A stretch of 64,000 nucleotides of DNA from an uncultured Opitutia bacterium (GTDB lineage Bacteria; Verrucomicrobiota; Verrucomicrobiia; Opitutales; Opitutaceae): positions 1 through 64,000 of the forward strand of contig CAIUOU010000110.1 of the NCBI GenBank assembly GCA_903900845.1, given 5' to 3'. The notes under the pieces were generated by a model. That model had not been told where the DNA came from. It saw nothing but the letters and a program-made list of their open reading frames with translations, and made no database searches. Position 1 is the stretch's first letter. Each line of letters opens with the position of its first letter. The translations under genes and the position numbers were made by a program. This document shows positions 55,466-64,000 of this stretch, piece after piece.

Positions 55466-55471
55466 ACCGCC

Positions 55472-57181
55472 TCAGTCCGCGGCCCGCGGCAAGGCGACGG
55501 GGACTGTCAGGGTGCTGGTGGTCATCACGAACTCATCGCGGCCGCCCGCGCGCACCAGCAGTCCGATCTGATGCTCACCCGCGGGGATGTCCGCGGTCGG
55601 GAGCGCGAGAAAGAAACCCGCGTTCCTCCACTCCGGCCGGCCCATGATCCGCGGCACGTCGTCCCGCGGAACGGAGACGGCGGAGAACACGCGGGGGGTG
55701 TTGCCCTCGCGCAGGATGACGCGGATCGCGCCGCGCGCGAAGGCTTCGCCCTCGATCCCCGCCCAGCCCTTGACGAGGGTCCGCTCCGGATCGGCCTGGA
55801 TGGTCTCAAGGTAATAGGTGATCCGGCCTGACTCCACAGCCCGGGGCGGATCGTCCTCCGGTTTGCAGACCGGCTGGAGGGCATAGAGCCCGCGGCGCCG
55901 CGCTTCGCGCAGCAGGCCGGTCGCGTGGGCCGGGATGGGATGGAGGGCGAAGGCCCCGCGACCGTCCTCGCCGTGCTCGAAGTAGTGGTTCACGGCGAGG
56001 TCACGGCACGTGATCCAGGAGTCGAGCGCGGCGCGATGGCTCCGGTTGGCGGCGAAATTGAACGTGAGGAGCGTCGCGGCCGCCACCGGCAAGGCCAGTC
56101 TGGGACGGCGCAGCAGGCCCGCTTGCTCGACGGCGAGCCAGAGCGCGACGGCCCAGGCGATCGCGCTGATGATTTGGTAACGGGAATACACGATTCCCTT
56201 GGCGTGATCCGCGCGACCGAGGGCGATCATGGCGGCCGCGAGACCGAGGAAGACCAGCAGGGTGAATGCGACGGGATATTCGCGCGTCCCGCGGCGCCGC
56301 AGGCTGATGCCAGAAAGTATGACCAGCGCCGTTCCGGCCAACGGTGCCGCCACCGCGTGGCCGAGGGAGGGCGTGGAACCGAGGAGGGACAGCCAGTACA
56401 GCAACACGCGGCCGGTCTGCTCGAATGATGCGACCGGGCCGGCGTGGCCGCTATTCATCCGGAAGCCGGCGAAGAAGAGCCCGGTCGCGATGGCGCCTAC
56501 GGCCAGCCAGAGAAGCAGCGCGCGGCGTCGCCGCTGCCCGGCGAGCAGCAGGGCTCCCGCGGGCCAGATCGCGAGGCCGTGGGCGAGGGTGAAGGTGGCG
56601 GCGAGACCGGCCGCGGCCGCGCCCGCGAAACGGCCGCGTCCCGGGGCGGCCAGCGCGAGGACCGCCAGAACCGCGAAAAGAATCACGACGAAGTGGTCGA
56701 TCGACGCTCCGGACCACGCGAGATTCTCGTAGTTACCCAGTTGGAAGACAAAAGTCGCCAGCAATAGCCCCAGCAGCAGGCGGCGGCGCGGGTCGCGCAC
56801 GTGCAGCGTGAGCGCGAGACAGGCCGCGACCATCGCGAGGTTGCCGATCCAGTCCAGTACGACGAAGTCGATCCCTCCGGTGAGCCAGTAGCTGGCGGCG
56901 AAGATCAGCCGGCTCACAACCATGCGGTGCTCGTTGTTCACGCTGAGCAGCTCGCGGGCGATCTCCGCGACCGGCGGTCGGGAGTCGAGCTTGAGGGCCA
57001 GGGCGAGGGCGGTGTCGAACTCGTCCCAATAGACCACATTGCGGCGCGCATCCGCCGTCAGATCAAACACCCGCCAGACGGGCAGCAGGGCCAGGAGTAA
57101 GAGCACGATCGTGCCCAGCCGGATTCCGCCGTCGGGGGCGGTTTCGCGGGGGGCGGGAGTTTCAGCGGGGTCGGCGGCCAT
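55472..57181 (-). CDS. GT-C-like membrane protein with C-terminal soluble domain
   Basis: 569 residues, about ten helices up to about 390. The first loop carries VVYWDEFDTALALALKLDSR, with the acidic DEFD typical of GT-C catalytic loops, and VNNEHRMVVSRLIFAASYWL further on. From about 440 a soluble domain (SGRITYYLETIQADPERTLV, IRVILREGNTPRVFSAVSVP, GEHQIGLLVRAGG) looks like a beta-sandwich. Substrate unknown; likely surface glycan assembly. Convergent with the methyltransferase gene. Confidence 0.65.
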   Translation of the reverse strand: MAADPAETPAPRETAPDGGIRLGTIVLLLLALLPVWRVFDLTADARRNVVYWDEFDTALALALKLDSRPPVAEIARELLSVNNEHRMVVSRLIFAASYWLTGGIDFVVLDWIGNLAMVAACLALTLHVRDPRRRLLLGLLLATFVFQLGNYENLAWSGASIDHFVVILFAVLAVLALAAPGRGRFAGAAAAGLAATFTLAHGLAIWPAGALLLAGQRRRRALLLWLAVGAIATGLFFAGFRMNSGHAGPVASFEQTGRVLLYWLSLLGSTPSLGHAVAAPLAGTALVILSGISLRRRGTREYPVAFTLLVFLGLAAAMIALGRADHAKGIVYSRYQIISAIAWAVALWLAVEQAGLLRRPRLALPVAAATLLTFNFAANRSHRAALDSWITCRDLAVNHYFEHGEDGRGAFALHPIPAHATGLLREARRRGLYALQPVCKPEDDPPRAVESGRITYYLETIQADPERTLVKGWAGIEGEAFARGAIRVILREGNTPRVFSAVSVPRDDVPRIMGRPEWRNAGFFLALPTADIPAGEHQIGLLVRAGGRDEFVMTTSTLTVPVALPRAAD

Positions 57182-57233
57182 CGCGGTGCGGACCTCGCTC
57201 AGCCTCCGGTGGCGGGTTGTCCGCGCAACCGGC

Positions 57234-58721
57234 CTAACCTGATATTTCCGACGGAAACTTTCGCCGCCGGGTCGCGTCGCCCGTTCCCGCCCAGCTGGCG
57301 GGCAACTCCAGACGGAAGACGCTGCCGCGTGGAACCGCCGGCTCGTGGTGCAGCGAGCCGCCCAGCACGCGCAGGTAGGCCTTGGTGATCGCCAGTCCGA
57401 GCCCGAAGCCGCCGCTGGCGCGGCCGCGGGATTGGTCGGGGCGGTAGAAGCGCTCGCTGAGCCGCGTCCGGTCCTCGGGGGCGATGCCGGGCCCCTCGTC
57501 CATCACGCTGACCGCGGAGGAGCTCTCGGTGCGCCGCACCTGCACCCGGATGGTCGTGGCCTCCGGCGAGTACTTGATGGCGTTCTCGATGAGGTTCTGC
57601 AGGGCCTGCCGGAAGAGGACGGGGTCGGTGACCAACGAGCAATCATCGCCCGAGATCTCGATCGTCTGGCGTTTTTGCTCGGCCAGCACCGTGAGGTCCG
57701 CCGCGCACTCGCGGGCCGAGTCCAGCAGGTCGACCTTCGTGCGTTCCGCAGCCTGGCCGCCGCCGGCGCTGGCCAGCTCGAGCAGGCGCTCGACGAGGCG
57801 CTGGAGACGCTGGGCCTCCTCCAACATGGAGCCGATGATCTCGCGGTATTCCTCCTCCGTGCGCCCTTTCCGGAGGCCGACCTCCCCGACGCTGCGCAGT
57901 GTGGAGAGCGGCGTCCGCAACTCATGGGAAGCGTCGGCGACGAAGCGGTCGAGCGCCTCGAAGGAATGCTGGAGCCGGTCGAGGGTGACGTTGAAGACGC
58001 CTCCCAGCCGGCCCAGCTCGTCCCCCGGGTTCTCCACCGGCAAGCGCCGGCCGAGGTCGTCGACCGAGATCCGGTTCGCCTCCTCCGCCATGCGGTCGAG
58101 CGGCAGGAGCCAGCGGCGGGTGAGGACGTGGCCGCCGAGCACGAGCAGCGCGACCATCACCGGCAGGCTCACGAAGATGATCAGGCGCAGGTCGGGCAGG
58201 GCGTCGGCGTGGGGCTGGTGGATCCGGATGAGGCGGATCATCCAGTGGGCGGGCAGTGCGCTCGATTCGAAAGGGACGACGAGGGTGCGCAGCCGCAGGT
58301 CCGGCGCGACGTTGAAGACGCTGATGAGGCCGTCGCGACCGATCGACCTCCGCGGGGCGGAGGGGAGGGCGAGGTTACGATTCTCGGTGAACGGCCAGAC
58401 GCGGCGCACGAGCTGGTCGTTCTCGTCCCAGATCTCGAACCACGGATAATCGGTCATCCAGGGCGCGGGGCGGGTGAGGGATTTCCCCTTCCACAGCAGG
58501 GCGCGCTTCGGCGAGACGGTGAGGTTGGACTCGATCGTCTTGAGATCCAGGCGGAGCTGGTGATCGAGCGGCCGGGCAAGCCGCACCGCGACGTACGTGT
58601 AGAGGCTGGCGGCGAAGACGGTGAACAGCACCGTGCCGCCCACCGCGTACCACAGCCCGAGGCGGAAGCGGATGGTGCGCCGCGACCACCAGTCGGCGAG
58701 GTTTGTCCCGGAGGATTTCAA
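57234..58721 (-). CDS. Membrane sensor histidine kinase (two-component, HAMP)
   Basis: 495-residue sensor kinase: TM1 (about 22-46), periplasmic domain (about 47-177), TM2 (about 178-200), HAMP (201-254), HisKA with H266 in DASHELRTPLSTLRSV, HATPase with NLIENAIKYSPE, DEGPGIAPEDRTRL and GGFGLGLAITKAY. Family features resemble CusS/heavy-metal-type sensors, but the signal is unknown. Its start overlaps the response-regulator stop (58718-58721), forming a two-gene operon. Confidence 0.93.
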   Translation of the reverse strand: MKSSGTNLADWWSRRTIRFRLGLWYAVGGTVLFTVFAASLYTYVAVRLARPLDHQLRLDLKTIESNLTVSPKRALLWKGKSLTRPAPWMTDYPWFEIWDENDQLVRRVWPFTENRNLALPSAPRRSIGRDGLISVFNVAPDLRLRTLVVPFESSALPAHWMIRLIRIHQPHADALPDLRLIIFVSLPVMVALLVLGGHVLTRRWLLPLDRMAEEANRISVDDLGRRLPVENPGDELGRLGGVFNVTLDRLQHSFEALDRFVADASHELRTPLSTLRSVGEVGLRKGRTEEEYREIIGSMLEEAQRLQRLVERLLELASAGGGQAAERTKVDLLDSARECAADLTVLAEQKRQTIEISGDDCSLVTDPVLFRQALQNLIENAIKYSPEATTIRVQVRRTESSSAVSVMDEGPGIAPEDRTRLSERFYRPDQSRGRASGGFGLGLAITKAYLRVLGGSLHHEPAVPRGSVFRLELPASWAGTGDATRRRKFPSEISG

Positions 58722-59428
58722 GCTCCGGGCTCCCCGATCCGGTAGCCGACGCCGCGTTCGGTCCGGATCAGGCTGGGCTCGCCCTCGGCGTCGACCTTTT
58801 TGCGCAGGCGCATGATCTGCACGTCGATCACGTTATCGAGCGACGTGAGGCGCCGGGGTTGCTTCCACACGTCGCGCTCCAGCATCTCTCGGCTCACGGT
58901 GTGACCCTGGTTGAGCATGAAGTACTCGAGCACGTCGACCTCGCGGGGTGTGAGCGCGATCTCGCGACCCGCGCGCACCGCGACCCGCGCGCGGGTGTCG
59001 AGCTGCAGGTCACCGCAGCGCAGGATTCGCGGCGGGTTCCGGTCGGAGCGGCGCAACAGCGCCCGGCAGCGTGCGATCAGTTCCGCGAACGCGAAGGGCT
59101 TCGTGAGGTAGTCGTCCGCGCCGCCGTCGAGTCCCTGCAGGCGGTCGTTCAGGGTGCCTCGGGCGGTGAGCATCAGCACGGGCGTCGCGTCGCCGCCGCC
59201 GCGCAGCTGGCCGAGGAGCTCGATGCCGTCGCGGCCGGGCAGCATGCGGTCGAGGACGCACAGATCAAAGCCGCCGGCCTTGAGCAGGCGCGAGGCCTCG
59301 CCGCCATCGGCGGCCTCGGTGACGATCCAACCCTCGAGGACCATGCCTTCGCGGATGGAGGCGCGGGTCTTCTCCTCGTCCTCCACCAGCAGGATGCGGG
59401 GCGCTCTCGTCGTTTCCGGGGTGGCCAT
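58718..59428 (-). CDS. OmpR/PhoB-family response regulator
   Basis: 236-residue regulator. Receiver with phospho-acceptor D60 in LCVLDRMLPGRDG, VEDEEKT acidic pair, switch Lys in DYLTKPFAF; winged-helix DNA-binding domain from about 135 (LTPREVDVLEYFML, LTSLDNVIDVQIMRLRKKVD, IRTERGVGYRIG). Closest in pattern to CusR/CopR-type regulators. It is the cognate partner of the overlapping sensor kinase. Divergent or co-regulated targets are not identifiable; upstream is the repeat-rich gap 59429-60279. Confidence 0.93.
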   Translation of the reverse strand: MATPETTRAPRILLVEDEEKTRASIREGMVLEGWIVTEAADGGEASRLLKAGGFDLCVLDRMLPGRDGIELLGQLRGGGDATPVLMLTARGTLNDRLQGLDGGADDYLTKPFAFAELIARCRALLRRSDRNPPRILRCGDLQLDTRARVAVRAGREIALTPREVDVLEYFMLNQGHTVSREMLERDVWKQPRRLTSLDNVIDVQIMRLRKKVDAEGEPSLIRTERGVGYRIGEPGA

Positions 59429-59887
59429 GATCGCGGTGGAACGTGCCTAGGTTGGCGCGCGGGGGTCGGAAGGCAATCCGGCTGATAATGATGTCATCCG
59501 CCGTCGCGCGCGTACGGGGGCCGAGCGCGCTTTGGAACAGCTCCGCCAGGGGACCAACCACGAATGGAAACGAAGAAATGCGAATCGGGCGGTCACCACG
59601 AAACCCGCGAAAGGCACGAAAGTTTTCGAAGCGAGGGAGGGATGAATTCCCGAAAAGAGGCTGTTAACGGAAGGCCGCGCCGCTTCGTCGCAACCGCCGC
59701 GCTGCTCAGGCTACGCTGCGCCGGGAGGGCGAGTGAATGCGAGAGGGAGAAAGGGATGATTGGCGGAAGGGTTTTCCGATGATCCGAGAGTGGCCCGCCT
59801 GAGGCGGGTGAACACCCTCGGCCGCATTGCACGCGTTTCATGACGATATTCGGTCCGGTATTTCCGGACGAGAGACGTGCCGTGTAG

Positions 59888-59906
59888 CCGCGTCCGCCCG
59901 CCGCGG
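59888..59906. repeat. GTAGCC-type hairpin, copy 5 (decayed)
   Basis: TGTAGCCGCGTCCGCCCGCC then GCGGACCAT: the outer CCGCG/CGCGG pairing is kept, but the loop region is diverged compared with 54127-54144, whose downstream ACCAT it shares. Confidence 0.6.
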
Positions 59907-60182
59907 ACCATGCGGAGCTTAGCACGGCCTAAGCCGGTTCTTAAGGCAGCGAGTTTGAACCGCGAATTTCTCCAAGGGCGCGGATGAATGCGACGCTGGC
60001 GTGACCGAGGGGAAACGTGGCGAGAAAAACGGTCTACGGGTCCAGCGGCGCGGATGGCGCGGATGAGTAACCGGGCGGTATGCCTTTCCGAACTTTCCGG
60101 CCTTCTGTTCAAGTTGCGGCTTGTCTGGCGGCGTCTTCGCGTCGCTTCCCGCCCGCGATCCGGATTCCTGGTCTCGAGATGC

Positions 60183-60208
60183 ACTCCGTTACCTCCGTTC
60201 GCTCCTGT
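60183..60208. repeat. CTCCGTTACC element, third copy
   Basis: Differs from 24694-24719 at only a few positions, and is followed by the same CCCCGGCCTGGGC tail. No opposite arm is present. Located near the end of the GT4 gene. Confidence 0.7.
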
Positions 60209-60279
60209 GCCCCGGCCTGGGCTGAACCGTGTGACGACCGTCACGTTGGTCGTCCCGCTCTGATTATTCCTGAGTTCGC

Positions 60280-61935
60280 TCAGAGTGCCGCGAGCACCTC
60301 GAGACGGCGGCGGTAGCGGGCGCCGACCACGGCCGGCGCGAAGCGCTCCGCGATCGTCGAGCGCGCGGCGGCACCTAGCCGGGCGCGCAGATCCGGATCG
60401 GCGAACAGTGCGCGCATCTGTTCCGCGGCGTGCGCCGGGTCGGGGTCGGCCCAGGTACCGCCTTTCGCGTAGGGGCCGTGGCTGCGCGCCAGGGTCACGA
60501 TCGTCGCGCGCACCGGCCGGCCGTTCGCGGGAGTGACGAACTCCGCTGTCGCCGACCAGTCCGTGCTGATCACCGGTTTGCCCAGATGCATGCACTCGGC
60601 CACGGCGAGGCCGAATCCCTCGGAGCGGTGGAGGGAGACCAGGCAGTCGCAGGCGGCCTCCAGCGCGTACAGGTCGGCGCGCGACAGCGTTTCCGAGAGA
60701 AGCACGGTGCCGGGAAGATCGCGCACCGCCTCGCGCAGGGCGGCGAAGTCAGCCTCGTTACCCGCCACGTTCTGGACCTTGAGCACGAGCGCGGCTCCGC
60801 CGCCTGCGCTCGCCGGCGGCAGGGCGGCGCGGCGGAAGGCATCCACCGCGGCCCGCGGGTTTTTCCGCTCCGCGTAGGAGTTGAGGTCGAACAGCGCGAG
60901 GAACAGGAAGGCTTCCCGCGGCAGCCCGAACCGTGCCCGCCAGGTGGCGCGGTCCCCGTTCGGTGGCGGGAAGGCGATCGCGTGCGGCATCGTCAGCACG
61001 GGCAACGGTGATTTCTCCCGCACGGCCGCCGCGGTGAAGTCGCTCGGGCACCAGATCTCGTCGAAGAAATCGAAGCTCGGCAGCCAGGCGTCGGGGAACT
61101 CCGGCAGCTCCCACGCGAAGTACCCGATGTTATAGCGTCCGGCGCGGAAGCCGGCCCCGTGGTGATGGTCGATCTCGTGCGCCGCGGGCGGATCGATGTG
61201 GAATACGTTCACCCCATGCGGATTTTCCCCGCCCAGCCGGGCCGCGTAGGTGTCGTCGCCGAGGCGGTTGCGGCAATTGAGCTTCAGCGGCACCAGGGCC
61301 GTGGGCAGCCCGGCGGCGTCGGCGGCACGGACCATGCAGCGCGCTGATTCGCCCACGCCGAGATCGGCGGTGAGGAAGCCGACGATGTTCAGGCCCAGCC
61401 GCGCGTGCCGGCGGGCGAACGCCGCCGAGAACGGCGCCGCGCGCTGGCTGAAATCGAAGATCACCTCGCCGTCCGCGGTGGCGATCGTCTCCACGCGCAG
61501 CTGCCGGTTGCGGTGCTGCGCGCGAAAGCGCTGCCACGGGCCGAGGCCCGTGACGCGACCGGCCCAGGCGAGGAGGTTGGTGAAGCCCGCGCCGTCCAGG
61601 GCGAGGGTGAGCGCGGCCGGTTCCGCCGAGGGCACGGTGAAGCCGAGTTCCCACGGCCCGGTCGTCCCGCGCGCCACCGATCCCGCGGGCGTTCCATCGA
61701 CCGCCAGCATAAGGCCGGGTGTGCCGCGCTCGCAGCCCCGCGCCTGGGGATGAACGCGGGCGTGGCCGCGGACGACGAGGCGGGTTCCCGCCGCCAACGG
61801 TGGCAGCCGGACCTGGGCGGTGTCGCGGATCCAGGCCGATCCCGGCTCGAACTCGTCGAAGAAAAGCCCGGCGTACGCCGTGAAGCGGCGCGAGAAGGCG
61901 CCTCCGGCGGGGGGCTGGCGGTTCCCTGAACCCAT
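60280..61935 (-). CDS. GT4-type glycosyltransferase with N-terminal beta-domain
   Basis: 551 residues from the ATG at 61935 (an ATG at 61968 would add 11). An N-terminal region of about 165 residues (FEPGSAWIRDTAQVRLPPLA, LMLAVDGTPAGSVARGTTGP) resembles an added beta-sandwich. The GT-B part follows: GLNIVGFLTADLGVGESARC, YNIGYFAWELPEFPDAWLPS, HRSEGFGLAVAECMHLGKPV. LGVGESAR and EGFGLAVAE are typical of GT4 enzymes in polysaccharide clusters. The next gene is divergent at 62104, a 168-base gap. Confidence 0.82.
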   Translation of the reverse strand: MGSGNRQPPAGGAFSRRFTAYAGLFFDEFEPGSAWIRDTAQVRLPPLAAGTRLVVRGHARVHPQARGCERGTPGLMLAVDGTPAGSVARGTTGPWELGFTVPSAEPAALTLALDGAGFTNLLAWAGRVTGLGPWQRFRAQHRNRQLRVETIATADGEVIFDFSQRAAPFSAAFARRHARLGLNIVGFLTADLGVGESARCMVRAADAAGLPTALVPLKLNCRNRLGDDTYAARLGGENPHGVNVFHIDPPAAHEIDHHHGAGFRAGRYNIGYFAWELPEFPDAWLPSFDFFDEIWCPSDFTAAAVREKSPLPVLTMPHAIAFPPPNGDRATWRARFGLPREAFLFLALFDLNSYAERKNPRAAVDAFRRAALPPASAGGGAALVLKVQNVAGNEADFAALREAVRDLPGTVLLSETLSRADLYALEAACDCLVSLHRSEGFGLAVAECMHLGKPVISTDWSATAEFVTPANGRPVRATIVTLARSHGPYAKGGTWADPDPAHAAEQMRALFADPDLRARLGAAARSTIAERFAPAVVGARYRRRLEVLAAL

Positions 61936-62103
61936 GAGGTGGCGAGGCAAATCGCGGCCGTCCGGCATGGCAAAGCTTTCCTCCCCGCGTCGTCCGCGCC
62001 TTTCCGCGAGGTCAGGCGGCGGCGCTTGCGCGGCCGCGGGGTACGCGGCTGAACGGGCGCGCTGCGACAGCGGGGCGCCTTCCGGCGGTCCGCTCCCCGA
62101 CCC

Positions 62104-64000
62104 TTGATTTTACCACCGGCAAAGACTTCGCCGCCCTGGCGCGCGGTCTCTCTCCTGCTGGTCACCTGCCTCGTGTGGGTGATCCACCACGGGCGTTTTT
62201 CCGCGACGGACTGGATGCTCCCCACCGATTATTCCGGGGACGCGCACGAGGTGCTGGCACGGATCAAGGCGGCCGCGGAAGGGGTGGGGGTTCCCCTTGC
62301 GCCGCAGCGGATTGAGCGGCTGGGGGCGCCGTTCGGCGCCGACTGGAGCGACTATCCGACGCCCGACAAGCCGTTCATGCTCCTGCTGGGCGCTTTGTCG
62401 CGTTGGACCGGTATTTTCCTGGCCGCGAACCTCGGGCTGCTGCTCGCGCAGCTGGCCTCGGCGGCTTCGTTCTACTTCGTGGCGCGCTGGCTGAGGGTGC
62501 GTTGGGAGTGGGCGTGGGCGGGCGCGCTGCTTTTTGCCTACACGTACCACGTTTTCCACCGGGGGCTGGCGCATTTCTCTTTCGTGCTCTCGTGGCCGGT
62601 GCCGCTGGGACTGCTGGCGGTATGGCTGGTGGCGCGGAGCCGGCGGCTCGCGTGGAAAAGCCGCGGTGGGCTGGTGTGCCTCGTCGCGGCCGCGGGCCTC
62701 GGCGCGGGCAATCCCTATCTGCTGCTCTTCTGGGGCCAGCTGCTGCTCTGGGCGTTGGTCGCGCAATGGCTCGGGCCCGGACGGCGCGCCAACCTCAAGG
62801 TGGGCCTCGCGGCGGGCGCCGTCGCGCTGGCGGTCTTCGCGGTCTGCAACGCCGAGCTGCGGCTGCACGCGGTCGAGCCGGAAGCCCTGCCGCTCCTTTC
62901 GCGCAATTACGGCGGGACGGAGCGCTACGCCCTGAAGCCGGTGGAGATGTTCATCCCGCCGGAATTCCACCGCGCGGACTGGCTGGCTTTTTTCGGGCAA
63001 CGCTACCGGCGGTGGTCCGAGTGGCATGGCGAGGCGTTCCTGCCGTATCTGGGGGTATGCGGCATCGCGGGGTTCGTCTGGCTGGCCGGGCTTGCCGTGC
63101 TGAGGCTGCTGCGCGGCCGCCCGTTGCCGGGGCAGGCGCTGACCGCGGGGTGGCTTGTCGCCTACGCCGCCGTCGGCGGTCTCACGAACTTCATCGCGTT
63201 CTTCGCGGGTTTCCAGGTGTTCCGCGCGACCAATCGCGTCGCGGTCTTCATCTCCGCGCTGGTGCTGGTTTTCCTGATGGTGCGGCTTTCGCGGCTCACC
63301 GCCGGCTGGCCCGCCGGCCTGCGGGTGGGCGCGGCGCTGGCGCTGGCTTTGGTCGGCCTGCTGGATCAGCTGCCGCGGTCGGCCGCGCCCGAGCGCCTTG
63401 AGCGCATCGCGGCCGACGTCGAATCAGATCGGGAGCTGGGTGCGCGTTTGGAGGCGGCGCTGCCGGCCGGCGCGCGGGTTTTCCAGCTGCCGGTGCTGGG
63501 ATTTCCCGAGGTCGTGCCGCCGCACCGGCTGACCGACTACGAGCATTTCCGGCCCTACCTCGCCACCGACGGGCTGCAATTCAGCTACGGCGCGGCCAAG
63601 CACCGCGCCCGCGGGCGCTGGCAACGGGAGTTGGAAACCGAGTCCGTGCCCGTGCTGGTCCGCCGGCTGGAGGAGCACGGCTTCGGCGCGCTCTATCTCA
63701 ATCGCAAGGGATTCGGCGACCGTGCCGAGGGCATGCTGAAGGAACTTGCCGCGCTGGGCTACGACCGCGTGTTCAGCGGCCGTCTCGGCAACCAGGTGGT
63801 CGTGCTGCTGCGTCCCTCGGCTGAGCCGCGCCCGCCGTTCGCCCGGTCCTTCAGCGCCGGCCGCGGTTGGCACGTGCGGCCCGAGGCGGGCGTGCGCTGG
63901 GGCGGCGTCACCACCACGCTCTCGTTCTTCAACCCGCTGCCGGTCCCCGTGGTTCTGGCCGCCAGCCTCGATCTGGTCGGCGCGACCGTTGGCGAGGTCG
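62104..64000 (+). CDS. GT-C-like multi-spanning membrane protein (3' end cut by window edge)
   Basis: 632 codons are visible and the frame is open at base 64000. The start is TTG at 62104; the frame opens only at 62053 after a stop, and no earlier ATG or GTG exists. Initiating at the next ATG (62214) would remove helix 1, so TTG is preferred. The first loop has MLPTDYSGDAHEVLARI, then about ten helices (LAHFSFVLSWPVPLGLLAVW, FQVFRATNRVAVFISALVLV). From about 575 a soluble domain FSAGRGWHVRPEAGVRWGG, LSFFNPLPVPVVLA parallels the end of 52463-54049. Probably a membrane glycosyltransferase for surface glycan. Confidence 0.7.
   Translation, partial: MILPPAKTSPPWRAVSLLLVTCLVWVIHHGRFSATDWMLPTDYSGDAHEVLARIKAAAEGVGVPLAPQRIERLGAPFGADWSDYPTPDKPFMLLLGALSRWTGIFLAANLGLLLAQLASAASFYFVARWLRVRWEWAWAGALLFAYTYHVFHRGLAHFSFVLSWPVPLGLLAVWLVARSRRLAWKSRGGLVCLVAAAGLGAGNPYLLLFWGQLLLWALVAQWLGPGRRANLKVGLAAGAVALAVFAVCNAELRLHAVEPEALPLLSRNYGGTERYALKPVEMFIPPEFHRADWLAFFGQRYRRWSEWHGEAFLPYLGVCGIAGFVWLAGLAVLRLLRGRPLPGQALTAGWLVAYAAVGGLTNFIAFFAGFQVFRATNRVAVFISALVLVFLMVRLSRLTAGWPAGLRVGAALALALVGLLDQLPRSAAPERLERIAADVESDRELGARLEAALPAGARVFQLPVLGFPEVVPPHRLTDYEHFRPYLATDGLQFSYGAAKHRARGRWQRELETESVPVLVRRLEEHGFGALYLNRKGFGDRAEGMLKELAALGYDRVFSGRLGNQVVVLLRPSAEPRPPFARSFSAGRGWHVRPEAGVRWGGVTTTLSFFNPLPVPVVLAASLDLVGATVGEV

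Larger units (their letters stand above)
59429..60279. other. Repeat-rich intergenic region upstream of two-component operon
   Basis: About 850 bases between two minus-strand genes. It contains scattered CACGAAA/CACGGAT-like tracts (59558-59620, 59957-59985), a GTAGCC-type hairpin (59888-59906) and the CTCCGTTACC element (60183-60208) with its CCCCGGCCTGGGC tail. 60233-60254 is a small GACGACC/GGTCGTC stem near the end of the GT gene, too weak to call a terminator. No coding frame looks real. Confidence 0.75.

Noticed and set aside
60233-60254. Terminator for the GT4 gene
   Set aside because: A 7-bp stem without a T-run on the relevant strand is too weak.

Overview
The window looks like chromosome from a GC-rich Verrucomicrobiota bacterium, most likely an Opitutaceae relative (Opitutus/Lacunisphaera type). 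This rests on gene content read by eye, not on a database match. The pointers are LL-diaminopimelate aminotransferase (DapL) next to LysA, a large PSCyt1/DUF1549/DUF1553 cytochrome-domain protein, two formylglycine sulfatases, and a secreted pectinesterase ending in two copies of a C-terminal domain common in Opitutaceae secreted proteins. Base composition is very GC-rich, so long antisense shadow ORFs are everywhere. Most starts lack a clear Shine-Dalgarno sequence, and many genes are joined by 4-bp ATGA overlaps. No rRNA, tRNA, CRISPR array or recognisable transposase gene was seen.

Layout. 1-511: 3'-truncated HAD phosphatase (minus strand). 1264-4887: an Mla/Mce-type lipid transport operon (STAS-MlaE permease, MlaF ATPase, a 40-residue small ORF, MlaD, lipoprotein). 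5259-14957: a chemosensory operon with CheW, CheR-TPR, CheW, MCP, CheA-REC, CheB and a REC-PAS-kinase-REC protein. Its parts match the Wsp system, but the expected diguanylate cyclase WspR is missing and a hybrid kinase sits in its place. 15680-18830: a stand-alone Hpt protein, a cysteine hydrolase and a second hybrid kinase. 18863-21824: divergent dapL and lysA. 22027-23945: gpsA and a ribokinase-family gene. 24039-27127: SRPBCC protein, EamA exporter, DJ-1/PfpI protein and a LuxR-type regulator with no phospho-acceptor aspartate.

27166-34734 is a compact minus-strand fatty-acid/membrane-lipid modification block: acyl desaturase, FAD oxidoreductase, DUF1365, a CFA-type methyltransferase, DUF1475, DUF2062, a DUF1295 reductase-like protein and a second CFA-type methyltransferase. 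34833-36208 holds a YqhA-family membrane protein and an unknown membrane protein. 36339-47708 is a polysaccharide-degradation-like locus: two sulfatases, a TonB receptor, the DUF1549/DUF1553 protein, a pectinesterase and a decayed outer-membrane-receptor-like fragment. 47802-49610 has a secreted unknown and an alpha-oxoamine synthase. 49678-64000 is mainly surface-glycan/glycosyltransferase genes (two GT-B enzymes, four multi-spanning GT-C-like proteins, one methyltransferase), interrupted by a two-component system at 57234-59428.

Non-coding structure is the most unusual aspect. The long intergenic gaps (512-1263, 14958-15679, 24510-24819, 54050-54520, 59429-60279) are built from shared modules: a GTAGCC-headed GC-rich hairpin, a 10-bp-period CACGGATNNA array, and a pyrimidine-rich CTCCGTTACCTCC element that recurs as an exact 26-mer about 23 kb away in opposite orientation. 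A separate inverted-repeat family with core GGGGTCAGGGCGTT lies at 4885-5157 and 45987-46024. These look like dispersed non-coding repeats, possibly mobilised in trans.
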